Shown here piece by piece: positions 8,877 through 16,667 of a DNA stretch of 64,000 nucleotides. Source of the stretch: Halobacteriovorax sp. JY17. Lineage in GTDB: Bacteria > Bdellovibrionota > Bacteriovoracia > Bacteriovoracales > Bacteriovoracaceae. The first letter of the stretch is position 1; every line of letters starts with the position of its first letter. The stretch lies in the NCBI RefSeq assembly GCF_002753895.1, contig NZ_NJER01000003.1:62001-126000 (forward strand), in the 5' to 3' direction. A model generated the notes under the pieces. The model worked only from the letters and a program-made list of their open reading frames with translations, did no database searches and had not been told where the DNA came from. Position numbers and translations under genes: made by a program.

Positions 8877-9617
8877 ATGAGAAAAACTCATATTGTTGGA
8901 AACTGGAAAATGAATCAAAATCTTGCAGAAATTAACTCTTTTGCAAGCGCAGTACTAGATATGAATGATATCTCATGCGAGGCATGGATTGCTCCACAGG
9001 CCATTCATATCAGTAAGCTTAAAGAGCTCATTAAAACTATTAAAGTTGGAGCTCAAAACTGCAGCAATCAAAACTCTGGAGCCTATACTGGCGAACTCAG
9101 CCCAGAGTCTTTAAAAGATCTCGGTGCTCACTTTGTCATTATTGGCCACTCAGAGAGAAGAGCTATTTTCAACGAAGCTGATACTCTTTTAAATGAAAAA
9201 GTTCTAAAGGCCCTTGAGAATGGACTAAAAGCCATTCTATGTGTTGGAGAAACCTTAGAAGAGAGAGAGTCTGGGGAATTTAAGACAGTCCTTAAAAACC
9301 AACTCCTAAATGGTCTAAAAGGTATAAGTTCTGCAGATCAAGAAAATATTCTCATAGCCTACGAACCTGTTTGGGCCATTGGAACTGGAAAAGTTGCCAC
9401 TCCTGAGCAAGCTCAAGAAGTTCACGCTTTTCTAAGAAATGAATTAAAGTCTGTTGAAGCACTAGAAGCTTCAAGAACACCAATTCTCTACGGAGGAAGT
9501 GTTAAGCCAGATAATATTCAAGGATTGCTTGAAAATACAGATATTGATGGTGCACTAGTCGGTGGAGCATCTCTCAAAGGAGAGAGTTTCAAAGACTTAT
9601 GTCAATTAAGTAAATAA
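8877..9617 (+). CDS. tpiA: triosephosphate isomerase
   Basis: Interconverts dihydroxyacetone phosphate and glyceraldehyde 3-phosphate. Signatures: GNWKMN (Asn/Lys at the active site), IGHSERR (catalytic His), YEPVWAIGTGK (catalytic Glu and flexible loop 6) and the phosphate-binding YGGSVKPDN and GALVGGAS. The length of 246 aa is typical. Starts 9 bp after pgk behind an AAGGATTAAG site. Last glycolytic gene of the operon; secG follows after a 95-bp gap. Confidence 0.97.
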   Translation: MRKTHIVGNWKMNQNLAEINSFASAVLDMNDISCEAWIAPQAIHISKLKELIKTIKVGAQNCSNQNSGAYTGELSPESLKDLGAHFVIIGHSERRAIFNEADTLLNEKVLKALENGLKAILCVGETLEERESGEFKTVLKNQLLNGLKGISSADQENILIAYEPVWAIGTGKVATPEQAQEVHAFLRNELKSVEALEASRTPILYGGSVKPDNIQGLLENTDIDGALVGGASLKGESFKDLCQLSK

Positions 9618-9712
9618 CTTTTGGCGACAAGATGCGTTTTCTTGCCAAAGTAAGCGTTTCTTTGATATTTAACTAGATACAATTTATTAAGATTTTATAA
9701 GGTATTAAAATT

Positions 9713-10063
9713 ATGTTTCACTCACTAATGATTTTCCATATTGTTATTTCTGTTCTTCTTATTGTTTTAGTCCTTCTCCAATTTGGTAAAGGTGCTGAAG
9801 CTGGTCTTATGTCTGGCGGTGGTGGAGACTCGACTTTCTCGGGAAGCCAACAAGGAAATATTCTAGGAAAAATTACGACTATCCTAGCTGTTCTATTTCT
9901 TGGTAACTCAATTCTTCTAGCAAAAATTCAGTCTACAAAATCATCTTCATCTCTTCTTGACGGCGAAGCCCCAGTTGCTGCTCCGTTAAATAATGATGCA
10001 ATGATGCCAAAGGCACAAGAAACAACAACTCCTGCAGCTAAGACAGAAGAAGCGAAGAAGTAA
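9713..10063 (+). CDS. secG: SecG subunit of the protein translocase
   Basis: Small inner-membrane subunit of SecYEG that assists protein export. It has two hydrophobic helices (about residues 5-25 and 55-73) separated by the conserved glycine-rich loop with GLMSGGG and FSGSQQGN. The C-terminal tail is Ala/Pro/Lys-rich and ends EEAKK. Position after tpiA is a conserved bacterial arrangement. The preceding 95-bp gap may allow some independent transcription. A strong palindromic terminator follows. Confidence 0.93.
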   Translation: MFHSLMIFHIVISVLLIVLVLLQFGKGAEAGLMSGGGGDSTFSGSQQGNILGKITTILAVLFLGNSILLAKIQSTKSSSSLLDGEAPVAAPLNNDAMMPKAQETTTPAAKTEEAKK

Positions 10064-10090
10064 ATTTATAATTAAATTTAAGATAAGTTC

Positions 10091-10115
10091 AAAGGCCTCT
10101 TAAGAGGCCTTTTTC
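10091..10115. terminator. bidirectional terminator shared by secG and the HD-GYP gene
   Basis: A perfect 22-bp palindrome at 10091-10112 (AAAGGCCTCT and its complement) followed by a T-run on the + strand. It sits 28 bp after secG. The last codons and stop of the opposing HD-GYP gene are built from it, since its stop codon is at 10100-10102 in the hairpin centre. On the - strand the T-run is only the TTT of the stem end, so the + strand direction is stronger. Confidence 0.8.
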
Positions 10116-11275
10116 TTTTTAACACCATCATCAACAGCGACTTTTCCAAAGTTCTGTTCTTCCTTTTTAAAGAAATTAGACTGTTGCTTCTTAGCCTCTA
10201 TTTGTCTAAATGGTAAGACATCATGTGGCTGACACGGATCAAAGTCAGATGGTAGTTCTTTATTGTGGGCCCTATCAACAACCTTTGAAATATTATTAGA
10301 AAAAATTTCAAAAAGCTTAGGATCTATTTTCTTACCAACACTTCTAGACATTATACCAAGAGCTTCCTCAGGTGTTAGTGCCTCATGATAAGATCTCTTC
10401 GTTGTTACTGCATCAAAGAAATCAGCAATAGCTGTCACTCTTGCAAGCAAGTGAATATCATTTCCCTTTAATCCCGATGGATAACCTGTTCCATCAAAAT
10501 TCTCATGGTGCTCATGAACTATTCTCTTAACAATTGAAAAGTCGATCCCCGGACAATCAATCTCCGATGACTCTAGCAAATCAAATCCAAACTTAGGATG
10601 CTTCTTGATCATTGAAAATTGTTCGTCGTCTAATTTACCGGCATTATTTATAATATGAGTTGGAATTTTAATCTTACCAAGATCATGCAATAAACCTCCA
10701 AGACCCGCTAGAACCATTTCTTCTCTAGCAGCATTTGGTCTCAGTATTTTAAACATAGAGATACAATACATGGAAACATTAATAGAGTGGTCATAAGTAT
10801 AGAAGTCATGAAAGCTCAAATCCCCTATTAAACTTTGAACTTGCTTGACGTCATAATCTTTGATCACATCAACCATCGACTCTACTGAATCTCTACATCC
10901 ACTAATTGTTTCAGTAAGAACTTCATTAGAAAATTCTTTCGTTGGATCAAAAATTGTATCTAGGTAATGAATTGCAGAGTCTTTTATAACTTCTGTTTTT
11001 TGAGAATCTTCAATACCTGTACAGTCCGTAAGACTTCTTAAGTACATATCTCTTTGTGATTCTGGAATATACAGTTGGTGATACTTTCTTCTAAAAGTTG
11101 AAATATCTTCAGCAGAGAGAATTCCACAGACAGGAAATACTCTAACGAATTTCTCCTTAGCTTCATGGGCCGATGAATTTACATACAGGTCATATGCCAA
11201 TGGCTTCTCTAAAATAATGAGATCAAAACCCACTGAGAAAAAACTTGTATTCTTTTGCCTTGTTAATTCAGACAT
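10100..11275 (-). CDS. HD-GYP domain protein, predicted c-di-GMP phosphodiesterase
   Basis: Residues about 1-130 are a regulatory N-terminal region I cannot assign; the HD-GYP domain occupies about 145-350. Metal-binding residues are visible: His163 (YDHSINVS), His197-Asp198 (LLHDLGK), His226 (KKHPKFG), then HEHHENFDGTGYP, with the GYP triplet at 264-266 intact. Intact motifs suggest an active enzyme that hydrolyses cyclic di-GMP. This second messenger controls motility and, in Bdellovibrio, predation. There is no receiver domain and no membrane segment. The C-terminal tail is lysine-rich. Monocistronic, with a short leader and a shared terminator at its 3' end. Confidence 0.88.
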   Translation of the reverse strand: MSELTRQKNTSFFSVGFDLIILEKPLAYDLYVNSSAHEAKEKFVRVFPVCGILSAEDISTFRRKYHQLYIPESQRDMYLRSLTDCTGIEDSQKTEVIKDSAIHYLDTIFDPTKEFSNEVLTETISGCRDSVESMVDVIKDYDVKQVQSLIGDLSFHDFYTYDHSINVSMYCISMFKILRPNAAREEMVLAGLGGLLHDLGKIKIPTHIINNAGKLDDEQFSMIKKHPKFGFDLLESSEIDCPGIDFSIVKRIVHEHHENFDGTGYPSGLKGNDIHLLARVTAIADFFDAVTTKRSYHEALTPEEALGIMSRSVGKKIDPKLFEIFSNNISKVVDRAHNKELPSDFDPCQPHDVLPFRQIEAKKQQSNFFKKEEQNFGKVAVDDGVKKKKAS

Positions 11276-11370
11276 ATTACCTCTACTTATTAACTAACTT
11301 TTCGGTAATTTAAGTCCACATCTTTAAGAATTTCTCCTTTTGTTTTCTATTTTAAATAGCTAATTTTACT

Positions 11371-11406
11371 TAATAAAAAACAAAAAAGCCCGCAAACTGC
11401 GGGCTT
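11371..11406 (-). terminator. rho-independent terminator of ssb
   Basis: Nine-bp stem (11386-11394 with 11398-11406, AAGCCCGCA and its complement) and a 3-base loop. Read leftward it is followed by a long T-rich tract (complement of the A-runs at 11371-11387). It lies 28 bp past the ssb stop. Confidence 0.88.
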
Positions 11407-11433
11407 AGAATATTTAACTTATTTAGTTTATTT

Positions 11434-11889
11434 CTAGAACGGGATATCGTCACTTGTGAAGTTAGAGTCTGTAGAGATATCATAATCTTGGTTCATAGCA
11501 CTATTATCTTGAGATGGTTGCTGAGAGTAATTCCCGCTATCTTTAGATTGGTTTGCACCAGTTTGAGCTCCACCGATAAATTGAACAGTTCTTACGTTGA
11601 TTTCAGTAGTGTAATTCTTGTGTCCGTCTTTTTCCCACATTCTTGTTTGAAGAGAACCTTCAAAGTAAGCTTGCCTACCCTTTGAAAGGTACTGGTTACA
11701 AAGTTCAGCAGTTTTTCCCCAAACAACCATTCTATGCCATTCAGTTTTCTCTTGCTTCTGTCCACCTTTGTCAGTCCAACCTTCAGAAGTTGCAACAGAG
11801 AAGTTACATACAGCAGCTCCAGATGGTGTGTACTTTAACTCTGGCTCAGTTCCTAAACGTCCTAAAATGATTACTTTATTTACACTCAT
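11434..11889 (-). CDS. ssb: single-stranded DNA-binding protein
   Basis: Binds and protects single-stranded DNA in replication, repair and recombination. The N-terminal OB fold begins [13 protein letters not shown] and contains [18 protein letters not shown] and [14 protein letters not shown] Gln/Asn/Ser-rich linker follows. The tail ends DDIPF, the conserved tip that recruits partner proteins. I choose ATG 11889 because GGGGAGA lies just upstream; an in-frame ATG at 11904 would put that site inside the gene. The length of 151 aa is typical. Stands alone, without rpsF or rpsR next to it. Confidence 0.96.
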   Translation of the reverse strand: MSVNKVIILGRLGTEPELKYTPSGAAVCNFSVATSEGWTDKGGQKQEKTEWHRMVVWGKTAELCNQYLSKGRQAYFEGSLQTRMWEKDGHKNYTTEINVRTVQFIGGAQTGANQSKDSGNYSQQPSQDNSAMNQDYDISTDSNFTSDDIPF

Positions 11890-12076
11890 GATTTCTCCCC
11901 TCATGATGAGTACCTACGATATTTCTCATCAATGCTAAGTGTGTTTGTATCGCTCAAACAATATTACGAAAAATTCTCTTTTAAAAGATTTTTCTTAGCT
12001 TTTAGAAAGAGCAAACGCGCGTCATAGACGCGAGTTTCTAAACTATTGAAATTTAAATTACTTTAATTCTAGGTGG

Positions 12077-12535
12077 TTAAAAACTTGCGTATGGATTAGT
12101 CGAAGTTTGCTGCTTGGGCTCCACAACAGCCCCTTCAAAGTCTTCTATTTTTTCTTTTATTTCAGGAGTTGGATTCTTATTCTCCCAAAATTCATGAACA
12201 ATTTTCTTCGCCATTTTTACGTCTTTTTTATACCAAGACGCATCAAAACCACAATGTGGACAAGGAATCTCTTTTCTAAAATTCATTCTCACTGCCGCCT
12301 CAAAAAGCGCCCAGAATATAAAGAAAACAAAGTAAGATCGTATCCCCATAAGAGGATATAGAGCGGCTCCTGCCAAAATAGAACTCAATGTCAGTTGAAA
12401 ATAATTCTTTGCTGAAAGCCTAGGCGTAGAGTGAAAGGCCCTCTTGGTTGTACACAGAGGACAGAAGAATTCCATCTTCGGATTCTTATGTTTATACGTT
12501 CTATATTCTAGTGGCTGCCAATCTGGTTTACTCAT
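12077..12535 (-). CDS. small membrane protein with two zinc-hook pairs, unknown function
   Basis: A 152-aa protein. A CPLC pair lies near residue 25 and a CPHC pair near residue 99. Between them are two hydrophobic segments (about 45-65 and 70-85). The two Cys pairs could jointly form a zinc ribbon on the cytoplasmic side, with the hairpin in the membrane. Start ATG 12535 is set by GGAGAG upstream; an in-frame codon at 12559 is less likely. The C-terminal part is charged and Pro-rich. I do not recognise a named family. Confidence 0.6.
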   Translation of the reverse strand: MSKPDWQPLEYRTYKHKNPKMEFFCPLCTTKRAFHSTPRLSAKNYFQLTLSSILAGAALYPLMGIRSYFVFFIFWALFEAAVRMNFRKEIPCPHCGFDASWYKKDVKMAKKIVHEFWENKNPTPEIKEKIEDFEGAVVEPKQQTSTNPYASF

Positions 12536-12944
12536 ATTCTCTCCAAAAGAGTTCTTCAAAGTATTCTATCAATAAATGTCTCAATATATTAGAGCGTAAA
12601 AACTGCCAAACGCACCGCAAATAGAGCTCCGATGGCCCCACGACCACCGGAGAAAGACGTGTTTTAGATGCACCTAAGTGCGAAGAAAGTAAAACTAGTT
12701 GATAGGATAAGCCGTGCTCCAACGTTCCACGCTACGCTACCGACAATTCAGCGCAGCTTACTTTATATATATCAAGAACCGTTCCAATTTTTGCGATGCC
12801 CAATATATTGATTTCACAATAGGCCGGTGCCAAAGATGCATTGATTTAAAGAAACCAGTTTCCAACTGAGCCCGGCAAGAATTTCCTTAAATTTGAATTA
12901 CAGAGCTTTTTCATCGGTATCTTATAGTGCTAAGATAAACCTTC
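12536..12944. other. 409-bp gene-free stretch, GC-richer than its surroundings
   Basis: No convincing coding frame. The part 12590-12770 is richer in G+C than flanking genes and rich in local inverted repeats (annotated separately). The right end carries a long inverted repeat over the next gene's start. I looked for tmRNA, RNase P RNA, SRP RNA, 6S RNA and common riboswitch cores and found no match to their conserved motifs. Promoters of both flanking, divergent genes must lie here, but none stands out. Confidence 0.6.
12627..12760. ncRNA. candidate structured RNA, family and strand unknown
   Basis: Three successive stem-loops can be drawn. First, CTCCG/CGGAG (12627-12631 with 12648-12652), extended by TGG/CCA. 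Second, GTTTTA/TAAAAC (12661-12666 with 12690-12695) enclosing GCAC/GTGC. Third, an 11-pair stem 12708-12718 with 12750-12760 containing one mismatch and one G-T pair. The compact run of stems in AT-rich DNA suggests an RNA or a DNA-binding region. No family was recognised and no promoter or terminator assigned, so this is tentative. Confidence 0.3.
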
Positions 12945-12957
12945 ATGAAAAAGCTCT
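12902..12957 (+). promoter_or_regulatory. long inverted repeat covering the start codon of the TadG-like gene
   Basis: Outer arms of 13 nt match perfectly (12902-12914 with 12945-12957). Inner arms of 7 nt also match perfectly (TATCTTA 12918-12924 with TAAGATA 12931-12937), leaving a 6-base loop. The right outer arm begins exactly at the ATG of the gene at 12945, so in mRNA the start codon and first four codons would be paired. No Shine-Dalgarno sequence is seen before this ATG. Either a translational switch or a DNA operator would fit. Confidence 0.6.
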
Positions 12958-15611
12958 ACCGTGGCGAGAAAGGCCAGCTCAGCATATTCCTAGGAATCAT
13001 AATGGTTATCATCATCACGATGATGGCATTCATTATTAATGTTGGTCTCTTTGTTAAAGCAAAAATCAACTTACAAAACGCCGTAGATGCCGCCGCTTGG
13101 TCAGGAGCTGCCGTCCAAGCGAGACAACTCTCCAACATTTCTTACATGAATTGGGAAATGAGAAATACTTATAAAGAGTGGATGTTTAAATACTACGTCA
13201 TTGGCCACTTAGGGCTCAGCGACCAGCTCAGACCTGCAACAGTTGCAACGAAGAGTAAAACAAGCTTTAGACTCACACCTTTCCCTGGTTCTGCTGAAGT
13301 TGACCCTTACAATCTTCCTTCAACTTGTATGGCCTTTGGAGGTTCAAAAGATATTTGTAAACTTATCTCTACTCCGGGTCTTCCTAGGTTTGAAGCCCCA
13401 GGTCTTGCTGGAATTGATGAACAACATCAGAGTTTTGAAAACACCATTGCTAAAATTAAAGCTGATAACTGCTCTACAAAGTCTGTAAAAAATTTTGCAA
13501 GCGCAATGATTTGGGCCTATGGAATTGGAAAAGACTTCTTCAGTGATACACCCGCAGCGGCAACTCACAGAACGGGAGCTTGGATAGAAGCGATGGAGCT
13601 AGCTCTTAGAATGAGAAACCTAGAAGCTCTTGTAAATAGACCTCCCGTTGATGACCCAATTTGTTTTGGAAGCTCAGAATGTACTTCAATTGAAGCGCTT
13701 GCTAGTGATAATGCAGGAGGATCTTTCGGCAATCCATATAACGAACGTCCTATTAAAGCTTTTAAATCTGCCTTTAGAAATTTATCTGGTGGTGCTTACA
13801 AGTCAGGAGAAATTAAAGATGAGTTTAGTGGATCATTTAAACTAACAGAATTAAAACCTAAAATTTTTGATGCTAAAACAGGAACGCTTAGTAGATTACT
13901 CATGCCTCCAAGTCCAAATATTAATCTTGGTTCAACTTCTTTTGATCCATCTCAAAAGAGATATCTGGACTTAATTGCGTATCCGTTAAACCTTGTTACT
14001 TTTTATACAACAATGGTTACTAATAATGATGGTACTGCTATTCAATCTATTGTTGGTACGACTCCTGTTGAGTCAAACTGCGGTTCAACAAAGACAGGAC
14101 TTCCTGTTCCTGGATATATTTTTGGTTATGTAAAAAATCCAAAAGTACTCACCTACTACGCAGTAAAAGGTGAAGCAAATTTCGTAGGACTCTTCTACCC
14201 ATTTAGTGATGAAAAAGGAATAACCTTACAGGCCTACGCTTCTGCAAAACCATTCGGGGGACGAGTAGGCCCGATGCTCTTTGGATTTGGTGATGAAAAC
14301 GCTTCAACTTTAATTCCTAGAGTAGAAAATGCGCAAAATAGAACTCTTCCATATGTATCGGCTCTTTTAGTTCCACCAGGTCCATTTAAAGCAGGACGCC
14401 CAATTCCAAATAATCAAGACTTCTGGATTCAAAGTGCTACTTCGATCATTGGAGGCTCACCAGCTTCTGGAATTGATGTTAAATTTGGTATTCCTAATAT
14501 TCTCTATGACTATAATAACTATGGAGATCTTGCTCAACATACAACAAGTACTGAGGGAGCCATTCTAACTATTAGAGAAACAACGTCGGCCATTGCTGAG
14601 CCTCTAGAAGAGCTTGGACTTTATGATTCAAAACAATACTCTAAGTTTGCAAGTCACCTTCAAGTTTCAGATCCATCGATAGTCACAGCAGTTGAAATTG
14701 AAAGGGCCCTTGAAAGCGTCAGACAACCTACAAGGTATGAAGCTCTTAATTATATGATTCCAACTTTTGAAGAAGGAACAAGTAACCCTGAGAACCTTGC
14801 AGCCTACCCAATAGTCAAAAAGAAAGGACAGAGTCCATTTACTGGAAATACTCTTTACAGACTCTTTGGTCCTATCTGGGGAAGTGATACTTTATACTCA
14901 ACTCCTGATGCAATCATTTCCATTATTCAAAATTTTATGAAGAGTAACGAGACTGCTATTGAGAAGTATCTCGACTCACTCAAGGAAGTTGCAACTACGA
15001 TCGCAGCAACTCCATCAACAGGAACTGATACCTACAAAAATGCTGCTGAGACAATCTATCCTCTAGTTGCAGGTATTCAAAACTTAAGTAATTGTGACTC
15101 ACTTAGTATGGCCACACGCTTCAACCAATTCTTCAATGGTCAAAGTACACAATGTGATATTAAACCCCTCGCAGAAATGGTTAGGGACTATATCAAAACT
15201 AAAACAGATGATGGTGGAGAGGTCTATAAATACTACTATTCGACAAGTTATGTTAAACCAAATGCGGGGACAGACTTTAAAGCTCCTTTAAATAATAAAG
15301 ACATGTTAACTGCTTATGTTCCAGGAAAGAGGCAGGGCTCAAATGATGACGGAGAACTACTCCACCCTTTCAATGTCTACAGTAATATATTGAGTGCTAA
15401 GAGAAATTACTACTCAACAAAACTAGTCGCCATGAGGGCATTTGCTGAAAGCGGCCAAGGAACTTACCAAGAGAAACCAATATATTCAGAAGCTGCAGGT
15501 AGTAGCTCGGGAAGTGTTAGCTTCAAGGTCCCTAGTGACTTATTGAGTAAGAAAATTGTAAACGAGCTAGAAAATGGACAATTAAGTGAATTTGGAGAGC
15601 TTACACACTAA
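12945..15611 (+). CDS. TadG-like (Flp pilus/secretion) membrane-anchored protein
   Basis: The N terminus is the hallmark of TadE/TadG-type proteins: a short basic segment with GEKGQLS, one hydrophobic helix (about residues 12-36) and the block INLQNAVDAAAWSGA. These anchor pseudopilin-like or von Willebrand-like proteins in the envelope. The remaining roughly 840 residues are Ser/Thr/Pro-rich and presumably periplasmic, with scattered cysteines; I recognise no further domain. No other tad genes are nearby, so it may be an orphan. The start codon lies inside a long inverted repeat and lacks a Shine-Dalgarno site. Next methionines fall within the hydrophobic helix, so 12945 is still the best start. 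Confidence 0.7.
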   Translation: MKKLYRGEKGQLSIFLGIIMVIIITMMAFIINVGLFVKAKINLQNAVDAAAWSGAAVQARQLSNISYMNWEMRNTYKEWMFKYYVIGHLGLSDQLRPATVATKSKTSFRLTPFPGSAEVDPYNLPSTCMAFGGSKDICKLISTPGLPRFEAPGLAGIDEQHQSFENTIAKIKADNCSTKSVKNFASAMIWAYGIGKDFFSDTPAAATHRTGAWIEAMELALRMRNLEALVNRPPVDDPICFGSSECTSIEALASDNAGGSFGNPYNERPIKAFKSAFRNLSGGAYKSGEIKDEFSGSFKLTELKPKIFDAKTGTLSRLLMPPSPNINLGSTSFDPSQKRYLDLIAYPLNLVTFYTTMVTNNDGTAIQSIVGTTPVESNCGSTKTGLPVPGYIFGYVKNPKVLTYYAVKGEANFVGLFYPFSDEKGITLQAYASAKPFGGRVGPMLFGFGDENASTLIPRVENAQNRTLPYVSALLVPPGPFKAGRPIPNNQDFWIQSATSIIGGSPASGIDVKFGIPNILYDYNNYGDLAQHTTSTEGAILTIRETTSAIAEPLEELGLYDSKQYSKFASHLQVSDPSIVTAVEIERALESVRQPTRYEALNYMIPTFEEGTSNPENLAAYPIVKKKGQSPFTGNTLYRLFGPIWGSDTLYSTPDAIISIIQNFMKSNETAIEKYLDSLKEVATTIAATPSTGTDTYKNAAETIYPLVAGIQNLSNCDSLSMATRFNQFFNGQSTQCDIKPLAEMVRDYIKTKTDDGGEVYKYYYSTSYVKPNAGTDFKAPLNNKDMLTAYVPGKRQGSNDDGELLHPFNVYSNILSAKRNYYSTKLVAMRAFAESGQGTYQEKPIYSEAAGSSSGSVSFKVPSDLLSKKIVNELENGQLSEFGELTH

Positions 15612-15697
15612 ATTTACTTGAAAAAAGTCTCATTTTCTTTATATACTCTGAAAAAAATATTAAATAAATAATAAATATAGAAAACAAGGACTCTCCC

Positions 15698-16348
15698 ATG
15701 GCAAAGAAGAAAGTCGCGAAGAAAGCGACAAAGAAAGTCGCTAAGAAAACTGCTAAAAAAGTAGCAAAGAAAGCAACTAAGAAAGTCGCAAAGAAAACTG
15801 CTAAAAAAGTAGCGAAGAAAGCGACGAAGAAAGTCGCTAAGAAAACTGCTAAAAAAGTAGCGAAGAAAGCGACGAAGAAAGTCGCTAAGAAAACTGCTAA
15901 AGAAGTAGCGAAGAAAGCGACGAAGAAGGCAGCTACAACTCCTTCAAAGAAAGCAACTGGCTCAAAGAAACTTACTAAAGAAGAGGCCATTGAAAAATAT
16001 AAGAGAGAGCATCAATTACAGTTAAATGATGATCTTAAAGAGTCAGAAGAAGTCTTCATACAAGAAGATAAAGAAGTTTTGACTGTAGAAATACCAGGCG
16101 TTAAAGAAGACCTCGCTCCAGAAATCGTTGCAGAAATTGAAGAGAAGCCATTAAATAATACTGACTCTCTTGATGACTACAACCCAGATGATGAGAAAGA
16201 CGATGAAGTTGCAAACTTCGGTTATGGATGGGGATACAATGACGAATTTGATAAGCCTGAAGATGAGGATGAAATAAACCCTTTTGATGAAGATGAACTC
16301 TACGCTAAGGGTTTAGATAGGGATGACGACAAGAAAGACGAATTATAA
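15698..16348 (+). CDS. histone H1-like lysine/alanine repeat protein with acidic tail
   Basis: A 216-aa protein in two opposite halves. Residues 5-76 are nine 8-residue repeats alternating KVAKKATK and KVAKKTAK (the last is EVAKKATK), like bacterial H1-like proteins such as AlgP and chlamydial Hc2, which coat DNA or RNA. Residues from about 110 are strongly acidic (runs of D and E, ending DDDKKDEL). The acidic half could be self-neutralising or contact other basic proteins. Start ATG 15698 follows AAGGA. Monocistronic with a strong terminator. A nucleoid role is inferred from composition only. Confidence 0.8.
   Translation: MAKKKVAKKATKKVAKKTAKKVAKKATKKVAKKTAKKVAKKATKKVAKKTAKKVAKKATKKVAKKTAKEVAKKATKKAATTPSKKATGSKKLTKEEAIEKYKREHQLQLNDDLKESEEVFIQEDKEVLTVEIPGVKEDLAPEIVAEIEEKPLNNTDSLDDYNPDDEKDDEVANFGYGWGYNDEFDKPEDEDEINPFDEDELYAKGLDRDDDKKDEL
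15710..15925 (+). repeat. in-gene tandem repeat, 9 x 24 bp (as 48-bp pairs)
   Basis: Nine 24-bp units encode KVAKK(AT/TA)K alternately, so the higher-order period is 48 bp. Several 48-bp units are identical or differ at single third-codon positions, which makes the array prone to copy-number change in multiples that keep the frame. Confidence 0.9.
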
Positions 16349-16357
16349 TAAGACTTG

Positions 16358-16386
16358 GCCCCCTTCACAGGGGGCTTTCTTTTTTC
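16358..16386 (+). terminator. rho-independent terminator of the H1-like gene
   Basis: Stem GCCCCC (16358-16363) with GGGGGC (16370-16375), 6-base loop, then TTTCTTTTTTC. Located 10 bp after the stop codon. Confidence 0.9.
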
Positions 16387-16408
16387 TACTAAATAAAAAG
16401 GTAATAAA

Positions 16409-16660
16409 ATGAAACTCGAACTTTTCTACTATGACTCTTGTCCATTCTGCCAGTATGTTCTTGGCGCTATAGATGACCTGGCTATTAAAGTTGAATATTG
16501 TAATATTCAAGAATCACAAGAACATTTAAATAGGCTTGTTACCGATACTGGAAGAAGAACAGTTCCTTGCCTCTATATAAATAATACTCCAATGTTTGAA
16601 TCTTCGGATATTGTTGAATGGCTAAATAACAATCAATCAAATCTTGAAAAAAAGGCATAG
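16409..16660 (+). CDS. glutaredoxin/thioredoxin-fold protein
   Basis: An 83-aa single-domain glutaredoxin-like protein. The active-site motif is CPFC at about residues 12-15 (YDSCPFC). The cis-Pro block is RRTVPCLYI, and the glutathione-binding turn is SSDIVEWL. It would reduce disulfides or glutathione mixed disulfides in the cytoplasm, as there is no signal peptide. It is 7 bp upstream of the HD phosphohydrolase gene, so the two are probably co-transcribed. An AAGGTA site precedes the ATG. Confidence 0.88.
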   Translation: MKLELFYYDSCPFCQYVLGAIDDLAIKVEYCNIQESQEHLNRLVTDTGRRTVPCLYINNTPMFESSDIVEWLNNNQSNLEKKA

Positions 16661-16667
16661 GTAGAAG

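Noticed and set aside
9618-9712. Hairpin TTGGC...GCCAA between tpiA and secG
   Set aside because: Stem is bulged and has no T-run; not convincing as a terminator.
12528-12722. 64-codon frame in the gene-free stretch
   Set aside because: Overlaps the start of the zinc-hook membrane gene, has no ribosome site and no recognisable protein pattern.
12800-12840. TGGCAC sequence on the - strand resembling a sigma-54 -24 element
   Set aside because: The matching -12 GC is not at the required distance.
12536-12944. Possible tmRNA, RNase P RNA, SRP RNA or 6S RNA
   Set aside because: GGCTTATC and ACTGGTTTC fragments looked suggestive on the - strand, but the other conserved blocks of these RNAs are missing.
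15601-15990. 129-codon frame on the - strand, Phe/Ala/Val-rich
   Set aside because: It is the exact antisense of the KVAKK repeat array; its repeats come from the lysine-rich gene and it has no ribosome site.
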